Assembly: GCF_000471905.2 (NCBI RefSeq)
Contig: NW_006498608.1
Location: 5,813,356-5,877,355 of the forward strand
Reading direction: 5' to 3'
Source: Amborella trichopoda
Taxonomy: Eukaryota > Streptophyta > Magnoliopsida > Amborellales > Amborellaceae
Length of the DNA stretch: 64,000 bases
The notes below the pieces were generated by a model that was given only the letters and a program-made list of their open reading frames with translations, ran no database searches and was not told the origin of the DNA. The translations under genes and the position numbers were made by a program. Positions 22,772-34,362 of this stretch are shown in pieces. The stretch's first letter is position 1. Each line of letters opens with the position of its first letter.

Positions 22772-24898
22772 AGGGATGAGTAACATGTTCATGGTGTGGG
22801 CTTGTTTTTAACTTTTGGCAAGATATGCCATTGCCCTCCCATTCAATTACAAAAATAACCCTAGCAAGTTTAGCACCAAGTTTTAGAAGCGAAAAAAGCA
22901 TGTCAAAAGATTTTGGATTAATAATGAAATCTAACATTAGTCTGTCATGGATGCAATCTCAAATGCAGCATCTTATTTTGTTTCATTTGAATTTTGGTTT
23001 GCTCTTTAAGTAAATGCTTTCCGTTCACATATTTTGGGATTTATTCTTTGAATTACTCGTGTGAATTTCCTCATCCCAAAGCCCAAAGCTATACTCTGAA
23101 TGGGGTACTTTGGTTTGGTGTTCATTTGGGTTTCCCTTAAATATTGATTTGATTTCGATGAATAGGTTCGCATTTCATCCTTTCATGTGATATTTCAGCT
23201 TGATTTTCTATTGTGCATTTACATCCTTTTGTATTTTTTCTATATGAATAGAGTGCCTCATTATTTGCAGTTAAGGATGCTTGATAGCCATGAAATGGCG
23301 TTGTTCCCATTGAAATGCCTTTTTTTTTTGTTTCTTAAAAAAGAAATGGCATCCTTTTGTAACTTCTTCCCATTTCTTGGTGATGTTCCCATTGAAATGC
23401 CATTTTTTTTATTAAAAAAGAAGTCTAGCTTTTGAATCCCTCAGAAGTCAGATACATCGAATAATTGATGCTGGTTTTGTAAGGCAACTGTGGATTCAAT
23501 GTTATACTCGTTTAAAAGCAGTTAGTTTTTAAAAGTTTGCTGGTTTTGATCCAAAATGAGCGGCGATCTGGATGGCCGTCATATAGGAATCGATCCGATT
23601 CTTATAGACTCAACCTGTCCTATCAGGGAGCTAGGAGAGTCCTGTCAAGGAATCGCGAGATCCACGTTGCCCGGCTATGACCTTTATTATTATTATTCCC
23701 AGTTTTTTTGTTTTTTGCAGAATTAAAATTCTTTACGATTCCTTTATTATTATTATTCCTAGTTTTTTGGTTTTTGCAGAATTAAAAATCTTTACAGTTG
23801 TTTTTGAACGACAATTATTATTATTTTTTGACAAAGAACAATTATTTACCAGTGAAATCAGTCAAGTTCGCCAATCTTTGGATACTGAGTGAGATCCAAG
23901 TACTTGGAAACTCGGTAATCAGTTTCCATAAAAAATGCTCAAGGGCTGATTTGGAAGAATTTCAGATAAAAAAGACCTCGTACATATTTTTGGTGGTGGA
24001 GTAAGTGTACGATATGCTTCTATGGGATTACATTATTCATGCGCATACTTAATTTTCCTGTCATGGTCTTTTGACTCACTCGAATAAAAAATAGACAAAA
24101 GATTCATTTCATTTTGCACTGCTCATTTGTCTTGGTACTTTACTTGGAAAGAAAGGAAAGGGGAGGTCGCAAAAAAAAGTCCACAAAAAGGTGATATTTC
24201 CATGCACTTTCATAGCCACACAGTATAAAAAACACATTACACACAAGAGCTTGAAAAGTAGAAAAGAAAATGAAAAGCTGCTTTTAGAGAGAGAGAGAGA
24301 GAGAGAGTAGACATCAAGGATTTAACGACTAACATAGAGAAGTGGAAAGAGAGAGAGGAAAGGGCTTGGAGAGAGATATGTGGAGGGAAAATGGGGATGA
24401 AGTTTGAGTAGAGAGAGAATATACGCATGGCCAGAAAGGGGAATTAGTGGGGGAGGAGAGAGTGCGGAGTATGTCAGAAAAAAGATGTTAGAGAGAGGGA
24501 AAGGGTGTTTAGGGCCTCAGAAGAAAGAAAGGGTAAACAGTCAAGAAGATGTTAGAGAGAGAAAGGGTGTTTAGGGCCACAGAAGAGAGAGAGAGCCGAA
24601 AAAACAAAAACCATAACGAAAACTTATGGAATTAGGGCCCATGCCCGAGGCGAGGCGAGGCGAGGCGCACCAAACTACGTGCGCTCGATGTAACCTCCGA
24701 TGTGACCACCGTATTCAGTTGTTGTCCCCGCAAGAACAAGAGAGACAGAGAGCAACAACACCATAACAAGAGAGAGAAAGAGATATACCAAAAGAAGGGG
24801 GAGCAAGGCAGAAACAAGAGAGATAGGAAGACCAAAACCAGAGAGGGAGAGAGAGAAAAAGACCAAAAGAAAGAAAGCAAGAAAGAAAAACTCAAAAG
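22772..24898. other. Intergenic region between the peptidase and the first AAA-ATPase
   Basis: The first 300-400 bases probably carry the peptidase 3' UTR. Two local duplications are visible. One has a 60-bp period at 23681 and 23741 (CCTTTATTATTATTATTCC plus a GCAGAATTAAAA block). The other has a 64-bp period at 24484 and 24548 (GATGTTAGAGAGAG plus AAAGGGTGTTTAGGGCC). GA-rich tracts occur at 24280-24420 and 24730-24890, and a (GGCGA)n run near 24650-24668. Reading frames over the GA-rich DNA are low-complexity artefacts. Confidence 0.5.
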
Positions 24899-26410
24899 TC
24901 ACAAACGCTCGCTCTGATCCACCACCAATCTGTTTCTCAGCATCACCACCACCTCTTGCAAAGCTTCGAATGCGCCTCCCTCCTCCTCTCTTCCCATCAA
25001 AACCTCCGCTAAATCAGCAGGTGTCGCCTTCACTCTCTCTAACAACCCATCAATCTCCTCCATCAACCTCTCTCTCTCTAAAATCTCCAGAACCCTTTCT
25101 CTCTCCAACCCATTTCCCATCAATCTCTCTCTCTCTACCCGATCCCCCACCAAACTTTCGCTATCTAACCCCTCCCCCAAATAATTCCTCGCCAAAACTC
25201 TGAAAGCTTTTCCCCCGCAGTAAGATAAATGAATGTGAAAATCCATGCGCCCTGGCCTCAAGAGAGCAGGGTCCAATCTCTCCTTGTAATTAGTAGTAAA
25301 AATCACAATTCTCTCTCCTCCACAGGAAGACCAGAGCCCATCACTGAAATTCAGAACCCCAGATAGGCTTACCCCAAACGTTTTGGCCGGGCCCTCTGCC
25401 GAGCCCGCTCTCGGGCCCTCTGCCGAGCCCTCTGCCGAGCCCTCTGCCGAGCCCGTGCCCTCGCCCTCCGCCAAGGGCTTTGCGAGCCTCTCGGACCCGG
25501 CTGTGCGGTTCGAGAGCTGGACAGAGCAGTCGATGTCTTCAATTACGATCACCGAGCGGGCACTCGTTTCCTGCAACAGAGACCTCAGTTCCGTGTTGCT
25601 CAGGACCGAGCTCAGCTCAAGATCGTAGATGTCGTAGTCCAGATGGTTCGCTATGGCTGCAATCAAGCTGGTCTTGCCGGTTCCCGGAGGGCCATACAGG
25701 AGATAGCCCCTCTTCCATGTCTTCCCGATCCGATCGTAGAATTCCCGGCCGTCCACAAACTTATCGAGGTCATTTAGTATTCGTGTTTTCAGGTGAGGAT
25801 CAATGGCGAGGGTCTCGAACGTCGACGGGTGGTCGAATGTAACAGAGGACCACCCACTACCCATCTTGTTAGCATACAGCTTCCTCGACTTTTCCCTCTC
25901 TAACAATGCCTGGCCAACATCCTCGACATGAGGCAGATACGATTCTCTGACTAGGTCCTTGAACTTGCTCCGAAAGCTCAGCTTCAGGCAGCGGTGCTCC
26001 CTTGAGTTGCCGGGAGTTTCTTTCACAAGAACCGACCACCTGATCCGAACCCCCTCGAACTCGTCCTCGAAGGCGGTATCGAGGGAGTTGTACTCGTTTA
26101 GAGAGAGAGAGTGGATCTTTGAGTTTACCTGTTTCGAGAGGCGGAGCAGCGGGGATGAGTCGGAGAAGCGACTGAGAAAGTAGGCCCGGAAGGTTCGGAA
26201 GAGAGGATCGGAGAAGCCATTGGTAACTTCTTCCACCAGGAGATGGGTCCAGAGAGAGGCAAAGCGTTGCTCAATGTATGAGCCCAGATATGAGAACGCC
26301 TGGTTCGGAAAATAGTCACTGAGAACTGCTCTTAAAAAGACAACAGTGGCCAGGAGGGAGCCTAGAGAGCCAAGAGAGTCTAGAGAGATAAACCTGGTCA
26401 TAACATCCAT
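24899..26410 (-). CDS. BCS1-like AAA-ATPase, membrane-anchored, 503 aa, intronless
   Basis: Member of the plant AAA-ATPase family with an N-terminal AAA-associated domain (BCS1/AATP1/OM66 relatives), thought to act as oligomeric ATPases at mitochondrial or ER membranes, often in stress or cell-death responses. I start it at MDVMTRFISLDSL (ATG at 26410). The frame continues upstream for 61 basic, unhelpful residues, whereas this ATG gives the usual N-terminus with a hydrophobic anchor (residues about 14-31). Visible motifs: HPSTFETLAID before the core, Walker A GPPGTGKT (240-247), Walker B VIVIEDID (287-294), sensor FTTN (371-374) and RPGRMD (385-390) with arginine fingers. Between Walker B and the sensor lies a repeat rich in Ala, Glu, Gly and Ser (about 313-342). 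A Glu/Arg-rich segment follows at about 424-450. Base composition is clearly GC-richer than in the paralogue at 44407. A TATA-like GTATAAAGG lies at about 26553-26561. The substrate is unknown. Confidence 0.9.
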   Translation of the reverse strand: MDVMTRFISLDSLGSLGSLLATVVFLRAVLSDYFPNQAFSYLGSYIEQRFASLWTHLLVEEVTNGFSDPLFRTFRAYFLSRFSDSSPLLRLSKQVNSKIHSLSLNEYNSLDTAFEDEFEGVRIRWSVLVKETPGNSREHRCLKLSFRSKFKDLVRESYLPHVEDVGQALLEREKSRKLYANKMGSGWSSVTFDHPSTFETLAIDPHLKTRILNDLDKFVDGREFYDRIGKTWKRGYLLYGPPGTGKTSLIAAIANHLDYDIYDLELSSVLSNTELRSLLQETSARSVIVIEDIDCSVQLSNRTAGSERLAKPLAEGEGTGSAEGSAEGSAEGPRAGSAEGPAKTFGVSLSGVLNFSDGLWSSCGGERIVIFTTNYKERLDPALLRPGRMDFHIHLSYCGGKAFRVLARNYLGEGLDSESLVGDRVERERLMGNGLERERVLEILERERLMEEIDGLLERVKATPADLAEVLMGREEEGGAFEALQEVVVMLRNRLVVDQSERL

Positions 26411-26640
26411 CTTTCTGTCTCTAATGATCTTCTTGGGGCTTTCTCTCTTTGTGTAATGTTCTTCTGGGTAATGGTTTTTAGGGTTTTCTCTCTCTGTCTT
26501 TGCAATGGCCTTCTGGAGTCTGGAGCAACAGACTCCTTGGCTTTTTGCTGTCCCTTTATACGGTTTTCTCTCTCTCTCTATCTGCCCATTCATAAGGCTC
26601 TCTGTCTCTCTCTCTTTATAATGGCTTTTCTCTGTTTTTT
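26411..26640 (-). promoter_or_regulatory. Leader and probable promoter of the AAA-ATPase at 24899-26410
   Basis: On the minus strand GTATAAAGG (about 26553-26561) sits about 145 bases upstream of the ATG. A second TATA-like TTATAAAG lies near 26625. The stretch between is a GA-rich purine tract, as often seen in plant leaders. Either box could direct transcription. Confidence 0.4.
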
Positions 26641-29290
26641 TTCTTTTTCTTTTTTAGGTAATTTGGGTGCGGGGGGAGTACCACAAACAATAATGGTTCT
26701 CTTGCCAGAATGGTCACCTGACCAGGATAAAGTTGCAATGATGAGAGACAAATTATTAAAGAAAGAGGGACAAACACGAAACAATCACAATGCCTCTCTC
26801 TCCACCTCTCTCTAGAATGGGTGGACTTAGACTTTACCAGTAAACGTTACGGTGATGAGAGAGAAAGCTAGAGTCTACAACCATCCAAATAGCGTCTCAT
26901 CCTCTCCACTCCTAAATAATATTTCTCTCTCCAACAATTGTGGCCTTACACCGGTGTTCGAACCCGAATCGTTAACCGCACATGGCCCAGAAGCGGTTTA
27001 ATAGGTAAATCGATCGATTCAATTGTTTTAACAAGACGTCTAGGACAATCAAATAAATGTTAAAAATAAAAAAGATGCAAAAAAAAAAAAATCTACCAAA
27101 ACATGAAATACATATAAATAATGATTAAAACAAAACACATTCAGATAAAATTAAAAATTAATAAAAAAATAAAATTTATTTTTTTAAAAAAAGATGATAA
27201 AATATAAAAAGTGAGTATTAATGACCAAAACAAATTTTAATATTCACCATAATGTAAAGAATATTAAAGAATGCATTACAAACCAAATTCATTATTTTGA
27301 AGTATATATATATACCGGTCAATTGTCAAAACTGTCCAAAATCAGAACTACGGGACATCGAACGGGTAGTTACTGGTTAGATCGCTTGGTTTTTCTAACA
27401 ATATCTTAAACATTACTATGACGACATAACATCTTGGTCTGGCATGGGCCTGGCCCTCAAGCTATATTTTGTGGCCTATGCCCAAGTTTTTTAGGGTCGG
27501 GCTGGTACGCCCGGCTCATTGCCACCCCTACTCACCCATGTTAATTAATATATATCTCTTATGAGTGTTTTTTTATAAAGTTTCCCTTTTAAATTGAATT
27601 CTAGGATTGGATCGTTGTTCTCCCTCAAATTTTCATTATTAGGTTCATATCCCTTCTTGTCTATTGGTTTTTTTTATTATTATTATTATTTTTCAAACTT
27701 AAATTGTTTATATTTCAGACTTTGAAGGTCCAAAATTAAATTTAAATAAAATTTGGGGATAAAGACAATTCAAATTGTCCTTCAACCAAGAGGTTTTTCT
27801 CATTAGATAATTTAGGCTTTTAAATCGACAACTTTATACCTTAAGGTATGGAGTTGTTTGAAGCCTGCGAGCTCAACTTCAAACCTTAACGTAATTTAAA
27901 AAAAAATAAAAAAAATCATAAAAAAAGCTTTTGAAAAGAATTTTTCAATATTTTATGGGATCGTAACATAAATTTATCTTTCCTTACTAGAAAAAGTTAG
28001 CAAAAGTGGTCACACACATATTTATCTTTCCTTACTAGAAAAAGTTAGCAAAAGTGGTCACACACACAAGGGATGCAAAGTACAGTCCGATTTCGGAGCC
28101 GTCCTTTCCTACAGTCAGAGTTGTTATAACAGTAACTAACGTTATTTTTGAAAATTGGGTTGGATCGTTGCTTACTGGGTGTGTGCTTTTCTTACTTGGA
28201 AGGTTAGCAAGCATTAGGGGCCACACAATTTTGCAAATTGTCGGTGATGTGGTCCCCGCTTCCACGCCAGCATTGTCAACATCATCCCTCTCTATTTCTT
28301 CCGCCCTTTTTTCTTATTTTTTTGGAAAACTTATCCTATACGTACTTTAATTTTCGTCTAAATGAAAAAAAAATTTCAACTTCTATAAACTTGGTCTAAC
28401 ACATTTTTTTTTTTTCAATTTTGACTTTTTTTTGCTATTTTTATCAAAATTACTTTTACGGTAGTCGTATTACCGTAATGACTATCGCATTACATTACTT
28501 AAAGTACTGTAATGATAGAGCTTTCAAACCATTGCGAATGCTATTTTGATAAAAAAATTTCAAAATTTAAAAAAATATAGTGTAGACGACATTTATAAAG
28601 GTTAAGGGTTTTTTTTAAATTAAACAAAAATTAAGATATATTTGTGATAATTTTTTTATCTTTTTCCTTTACATATTTATAGCAATGGGAAAATTCCTTC
28701 TTCTAACTTCCCGTTATCAAACGCACCCTAGTAACTTCCTTCTCCTAACTTTCAGTTATCAAACACACCCGTAAAAGAATCTCTTGTGGATATTCTTGAA
28801 AATTGACTAGGATTGGCAATGGATAGGGCGGCATGGATAGCTAATACATGTAGCTTTTTAGGTTGGATACAACTTTGAAGTGCATGGCTTGGGTTCACGT
28901 CTAATCGGTGTGCGCCGGTTGCTTCATGGCACCATGTAAGTACCCCATAGAATTGTACATCACTCCTTGACATTCATTCTTATAAATCTAGTATAAAAAT
29001 ATTTAATATCATCTAGAATCCTATTTTCACACTAATCTAAATTGCGCACAAGGTGTCATATAAAATAAAAATAAAAATTGATACTTCTAACACTCATGTC
29101 TAAGTCAAATATTGTGTTAAATATTTATCTAGTAAGCAACTCAGTGAATTACCAAACCCTCTTCCTTATTTGGATCAACGATTATTCAAATACTGGACTC
29201 CAATATCAAATATCATTCTCGAGCCGACATTCAAGTAGCATATTCGTCTTACATTACAAGAAAAGAAAAAAAAAAAAAGTATCTTACTGT
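26641..29290. other. AT-rich intergenic DNA
   Basis: No gene is supported. It contains a remnant ending CATTGCCACCCCTA (about 27430-27530), shared with other hAT-type MITEs in the window. There is also a 48-bp tandem duplication at 27973 and 28021 (TTTATCTTTCCTTACTAGAA plus AAAGTTAGCAAAAGTGG). The open stretches at 28035-28350 cover DNA with no recognised protein similarity. Confidence 0.5.
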
Positions 29291-30099
29291 TATTGCTTTT
29301 AAATTTTTCACAATGATATTCCCAATTTTTACCATGGACTTATAAAAGCTTTAGGCATCTCATTGTCCTGTTATTAGCATTTCATCTTAAAATATTCATA
29401 TCCATGCATCCAAGGAGGATTTGGTATTTTCATCTTTCTCATGGTGAGTGATGATTTCATGTCCTTTTGCAATATCCAATGGCCCATTTATATTCTCTTT
29501 AGTCTTCGGTCTTCAGTTTTCACCTTTCCAAATACAATATAAATTTCCTTTTTGTATAGCTCATTTCTTTTACTGCCACATAGGTGATTCCTATTGAACT
29601 TTCTGAACTCTGTCCACGAATAACGATTTAGATGCCCATTACCACGCATGTTGTAATTTAAGGAACTTATTTAAGATTTCGTTTCATAACGCCTAATAAA
29701 TATAATATAAAATGGGATGGCTCGGCGTGAATCATGAAGAAGTTCAAATTATTATTTTTGGAATTTTGTGTCAATTCAATGACACTTTTACAACTATTTA
29801 TTTTGAAATTTAAGAGACAAGAATGATTGTGACTTCCATGTAAAAAAAAATAAATAGTAAGTCTCTTTATAGACTATCCCATAAAGTTATGGTGAATAAA
29901 GGAATCACCACATGGGCTGGACTTGGATGGTGATGGAAGAGAGAGTTGGACTTGTCAAATATAGCATAATTTCAAATTTATTTCAAGAGCTTATGTAAGT
30001 CAATGGGTTTAATAGCTACAAAATAAGCCGAGTTCCAAAATATATAGCTATTGATATGTTTTGGGCCAAAATTTTGTACAATTTTTTTATTTAAAAAAA

Positions 30100-30299
30100 G
30101 AGTAATGATCGTATAAGACCCTCCCACACCCATATGTGCAGGACTTTAAAGGATCACCATCAAATTTGGTACATATCTCTAGAAAAGTCAAATCCCACAT
30201 CCATGTGATAACTTTTCTTGAGATATGTGTCAAATTTAATAGTGATCCTTTGAGATCCTACACATATGGATGTTGAAGGGTCTCCTAGGTTCATTACTC
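30100..30299. mobile_element. Palindromic MITE, 200 bp, TIR GAGTAATGA, 9-bp TSD
   Basis: The element is nearly one large hairpin: GAGTAATGATCG at the left is mirrored by CATTACTC at the right, and CATATGTG, GGATCACC(A)T and AAATTTG blocks pair inside. It is flanked by TTAAAAAAA (30091-30099) and TTAAAAAAT (30300-30308). Copy B of the segmental duplication has no such sequence at this point. A 9-bp duplication suggests a Mutator-like MITE. A diverged relative lies at about 36965-37155. Confidence 0.75.
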
Positions 30300-30489
30300 T
30301 TAAAAAATCAATAATTTTACAAAAAAATTAGTACGAAAACGCTTAGATCCACCGTCTACCAAATGAACAGCTTGCGTTCACCAAAATTGACAAACTCATT
30401 TCCCCATCTCTTAAGGGCCAAGAGGGGGTGACCCTTTCCTCTCTTGCGTTTCCCCCCATTTTTTTAAGGAAAAAGGCTATAGTACACCC

Positions 30490-30830
30490 ATAGTTTTAAA
30501 CATTACTTTAAAATCTGGTAATTTCTGATCTGAATGGTCGATTCAGATATAAATCGTTCGGAAGCAAACTAATTTTAGGATGGCATTGGTCCTAGCTTGG
30601 CTCCCCTCCTTAAAACTCCGCTCATATTTTTTTGTTGTCTTTCTTTATTTTAAGCTTATATGATGTTTTTTTTTAAAAAAAAAATCCACATCCTATAAAG
30701 TTCTATTTTAATTTTTAAATTTTTTTAATATTTTTTGGGGCACCAATTTGGGCAAATTCAGACTTGGTCTAAATTGTTGATCCCACAATTCGACATAAAT
30801 GTGTAGATGAACAATATGCCCCAATGATTC
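30490..30830. other. Sequence present only in duplication copy A, unclassified
   Basis: Copies A and B agree up to about 30485 and again from about 30850. The block between has no match in copy B, where a different hAT-type MITE sits near the same place. No clear ends or duplications were found. Confidence 0.4.
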
Positions 30831-30947
30831 GGATTTTAAAAAGATTAATTTGAACTGCACATGACATAATTTACCCAAAAAAGGATGATGTTATACACAT
30901 TAAGAAAAAAGAGAAGAGATGCTCACATGAGATTAGAATCTACATAA

Positions 30948-32609
30948 GAGGCCGTTTGGATACATGAAAATATATTATCTGTGAAATTACATTACTTGCA
31001 AATGGATTGTCATTGTTTGGGTAGTATTTAGATGCAACTTGGGAAATATATTGCTACTGTTTGACTATAAATATGAAAAATATAACTATGTTTAGCTAAC
31101 ATGATTAGACTTTGGTTTCAACATGATAAGTCATTGGAATAAGATGATTTTATTATGACAAGCCTCATTTTTATTTTATTTTTTATAGAAGTCTTTCAAT
31201 TGTCTCTCTATATGTAATTTCAAATAAGCAATAAATTTATGATACCAAAATAAAAAATTGTATGGTACAAGTTAAAAAATGGGAATAAGTTTGATTAATT
31301 AATTAGAAACTTTGATAATTTCAGTGGAAAATTTGAAGCATTAGATGAGACTAATGAGGTATCTTAATTCAATTGAGCTTTTACTAATCGCTTATGAGGA
31401 TTATGTTGTGTGAAATTTTTTATTACAATTATGTTGTGTAATTTCTTATTAATTACCAATTATTATTTTTATTATTTTTGTTTTTATACGAGAGCTGATG
31501 GTGGGCTACAACCCAAATTAGGGATAGAGGGATGTAGAAATTTTTTTATTATGACAGTAGAAAATTGTTCGCTATTAATTTCTACAACTGTTCAAATCAA
31601 TTTAAATTTCTCCTTACTTTCACTTACCAATTATTAAATTTTTTTGTTTTTATATGAGAAACCCAAATTGGGGATAGAGGGATGAAGAAATTTTTTATTA
31701 TGATTGCAATAGAGAATTGTCCTCGTGTTCAAATCAATTTAGATTCTCTTTTTCAAATCCCCTAATTTCAATTTCTATTACGTTAATAATTATAAGGAAA
31801 ATATCTCTTTATCCCCTATTTTTAACTTCCATATCTCATGAGACCCAAGAATTGAAAATATTACTTGTAAGTAAAATGTCTCTATCTTTTCTATCTTATA
31901 ACCTCCTGGATCATTTTGATCATAAATTTTTGACCCAAACAAACACTAAAATGATACCTTATTCAAATTCCATCTCTCTCTCTCTCTTTCTAAAACTCCA
32001 TCTCTCTCTCTCTTCGNNNNNNNNNNNNNNNNNNNNTTTTGGAGAGAGAGAGAGAGATGGAATTTTAGAGAGAGAGATGGAGTGTGAGTTTTAGAGAGAG
32101 AGATGAAGTTAGGAGAGAGAGACGATGATGTGAGAGAGAGATAGAGTTTGAGTTTTAAAGAGAGAGATGAAGTTTTGAGAGAGAGACGATGATGTGAGAG
32201 AGAGATGGAGTTTTAGAGGGAGAGAGAAAGTTATTTCATTAGTTGTTGAGGTCAATAATACATGGTCAAAAGGGTTTAGGGGGTTGGAAAATAGAAAAGA
32301 TGGAGTCATTTTCTGTACAAGTAATATTTTCAATTCTTGGGTCTGATGAGATATAGAAGTTAAAAATAGGGGATAATAAAATTTTTTTCCATAATTATAC
32401 AATACAACGTATACTTGAGAGAGGGAAACACATAAAAGATTTCCCAAGATTACTCGTCAACCTAGTAATAGATTTTTTACCCCTCACCGTGCGTAATGGA
32501 TTTCTCATTTTTAGGGAAATCTCGAGTAATGTTACCCAAATAGGGTAAATGTCATATTTTCTTGTAATCTATTGTCACGTAATAGATTTTCATATACCCA
32601 AACAGCCCC
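30948..32609. mobile_element. PIF/Harbinger-type foldback element with TAA target duplication
   Basis: The ends are GAGGCCGTTTGG and CCAAACAGCCCC (TIR GGGGCTGTTTGG), flanked by TAA on both sides (30945-30947 and 32610-32612). The paralogous site in copy B (about 40225-40240) reads ACATAAAAAAAGCACGC and is empty. The inner part is also a long inverted repeat: 31740-31990 is the reverse complement of about 32150-32430 (for example ACCCAAGAATTGAAAATATT against AATATTTTCAATTCTTGGGT). A 20-base N gap and GA/CT repeats lie at the centre. No transposase is seen. The TIR and TSD type fit the PIF/Harbinger (Tourist) group. Confidence 0.85.
32017..32036. other. Assembly gap (20 N) at the centre of the foldback
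   Basis: Twenty N separate CT-repeat on the left from GA-repeat on the right, which is the loop of the inverted repeat. The gap size is probably a placeholder. Confidence 0.95.
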
Positions 32610-32673
32610 TAAAAGACACGCATACATTTATTTTAGTTTTTGTTGATTAAAATAAAGTGGTGCTTTTGAATAA

Positions 32674-32914
32674 GGACAAGGTTTCTATGAGTCCACATAG
32701 AAATGAGTCACATCTTAAAAATATATTTTTGAGGTAGAGTTTTGGACTTAATTTTTAAGAACATGTAATATCTAACACGGAGATTATGAATATGAAAAAA
32801 TAAATAAATTTTTAAAATTAAAAATAATAATTTTATTAAGAAGACATTTGGACCGTTAGTTTCAATTGTTTTTAGATGGACCACCTATTTGCATCCACCT
32901 TTAAGATGGATGCT
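32674..32914. mobile_element. Dispersed repeat copy, absent from duplication copy B
   Basis: It starts near GGACAAGGTTTCTATGAGTC and ends near TTTAAGATGGATGC. It is the reverse complement of the copy at about 34120-34362 over its whole length (GAGTCCACATAGAAATGAGT, ATTTTTGAGATAGAATTTTG-like, TGGACCACCTATTTGCATC). Copy B shows an uninterrupted site, GTGGTGTTTTTATAAAAAAA. The ends are uncertain by about 10 bases and the superfamily is not determined. Confidence 0.65.
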
Positions 32915-33025
32915 TTATAAGAAAAAGTTGTATATGAGAGAATAGTCGTTTCACTTCTCTTATCCCATGTTTAGTCACACCTACAACTCCTATGATTATT
33001 AACAATACTCTAATAGAATATTTAA

Positions 33026-33388
33026 GGGAAAGTATTTTCATACACCATGTTTTAATGTCCATTTCTCTATAGACATAGGGTTTTAAAAACTTTATGCTGG
33101 CATTGGTTTTTTAAAAAATATATTTTCTAAACCTTTTGATCCAATTTACCCTTTTTTACTGCTCTTTTTTTACTCGAACAAATACTAAAAAAACACCTCA
33201 ATTTGTCTACTAAACCTATCTCTATAAAATGCCTATATTGACATTTCTCTATAACTTCTCTATATCACGTTATAGAGGGAGAAATAAAGACGTATATAGA
33301 GAGGGGTTTTGTTTTTTAGTTATTGTTTGGCAAAAATAGAAGAGAAGTTAAAAAAAAGGTAAAATAAGATGTATCAAGATATTTTTTT
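33026..33388. mobile_element. Non-autonomous element, 363 bp, with exact 9-bp TSD and preserved empty site
   Basis: It is flanked by AATATTTAA at 33017-33025 and 33389-33397. Copy B has a single AATATTTAA at 40585-40593 in the same context (GAATATTTAATAGTAAGAG). The ends GGGAAAGTATTTTCATACA and, reverse complemented, AAAAAAATATCTTGATACA form an imperfect TIR. A 9-bp TSD suggests a Mutator-like MITE. The inside is non-coding. Confidence 0.8.
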
Positions 33389-34119
33389 AATATTTAATAG
33401 TAAAAGTGGATGAAGGAGCAGTGTTTCTACTTGAGCGAAAGATGGAGAGAATTTTGTCCACATGAAATTTTGGAATCTACTTTAGAATCATCATTTGCGT
33501 ACATCTAAAGGAAAAGGAAATTAGATTTTAAGGTCGCGATGACTTAAATCAGACTGTCAGAAAATTGGATTGTCCCTATTTTGTCTTAGAACGTGATATT
33601 TCTTAAGACCATATATATGGCAAAGGAATACCTTTCTTTTCTCCTATTTTGTTAGGCCTCTTTATGAAAACAATGTACAGCTTTACCTCAAATGAAATCA
33701 ATTTTGGAAATCTGAAGTTAAAAAAATAGTAAATATGTTGTGGATTCTTGAACGCTTATTTTTAGGGTGAAATCCACGATCTAGATAATGTATTACAATG
33801 GATACTATTATTAGGGCTCAAAATTCTAATTTTTTCTACAATTATAATTGTTAAGGTCTTAAAACGCGAAAATTGTGCTTTTCAGTGAGTTTTGAGGTGA
33901 GGATTTGCTTATTTTGATAGAGCTAGAAACCTATCAAAACATTTTCCTTTTTGTTTTGTAGTTGGTCCCTTAGTTGAGATTACATTCCCAAATTTTGTGC
34001 TCCTAAAAATACTCGAGACTAGGTATTTACCCGAGAGAGTGAATCTTGGATATGCATATCATCTGGGAAAATTGTTTCATGCAGACTGGTCGAGGTTTCT
34101 ACAATATGCAGTCCCGAGG

Positions 34120-34362
34120 TATAAAGCATCCATCTTAAAAATAGATGCAAATAGGTGGTCCATCTAAAAATAATTGAAATTAACTGTTCAAATTTTTTTT
34201 AATAGAATTATTATTTTTAATTTTTAAAATTTATTTATTTTTTCATATTCATAATCTCCATGCTATAGATTATATGTCTTTAAAAGTTAAGTCCAAAATT
34301 CTATCTCAAAAATAGATTCTTAAGAGGTGACTCATTTCTACGTGGACTCGCAGAAACCGGGT
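34120..34362. mobile_element. Dispersed repeat copy, inverted relative to 32674-32914
   Basis: It starts near GTATAAAGCATCCATCTTAA and ends near CGCAGAAACCGGGTGC. It is inverted relative to the copy 1.2 kb to the left. In copy B the flanking sequences (TATATTTGCTAAAAGAT here, CATATTTGGCAAAAGAT there) are adjacent to unrelated or diverged DNA and lack this block. Confidence 0.65.

Noticed and set aside
24632-24917. Open stretches rich in Leu/Ser/Phe or Lys/Arg/Glu next to the AAA gene
   Set aside because: They come from translating GA/CT-rich tracts in several frames; they are low-complexity shadows.
25383-25842. Open stretches on the + strand over the AAA-ATPase
   Set aside because: They are antisense shadows of the real minus-strand gene; the SAEP-type repeat is the mirror of its Ala-Glu-Gly-Ser insert.
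31717-32447. Mirror-image open stretches around the N gap (both containing PLFLTSISH and TQELKILLV)
   Set aside because: They are the two arms of the foldback element read in opposite directions, not two genes.
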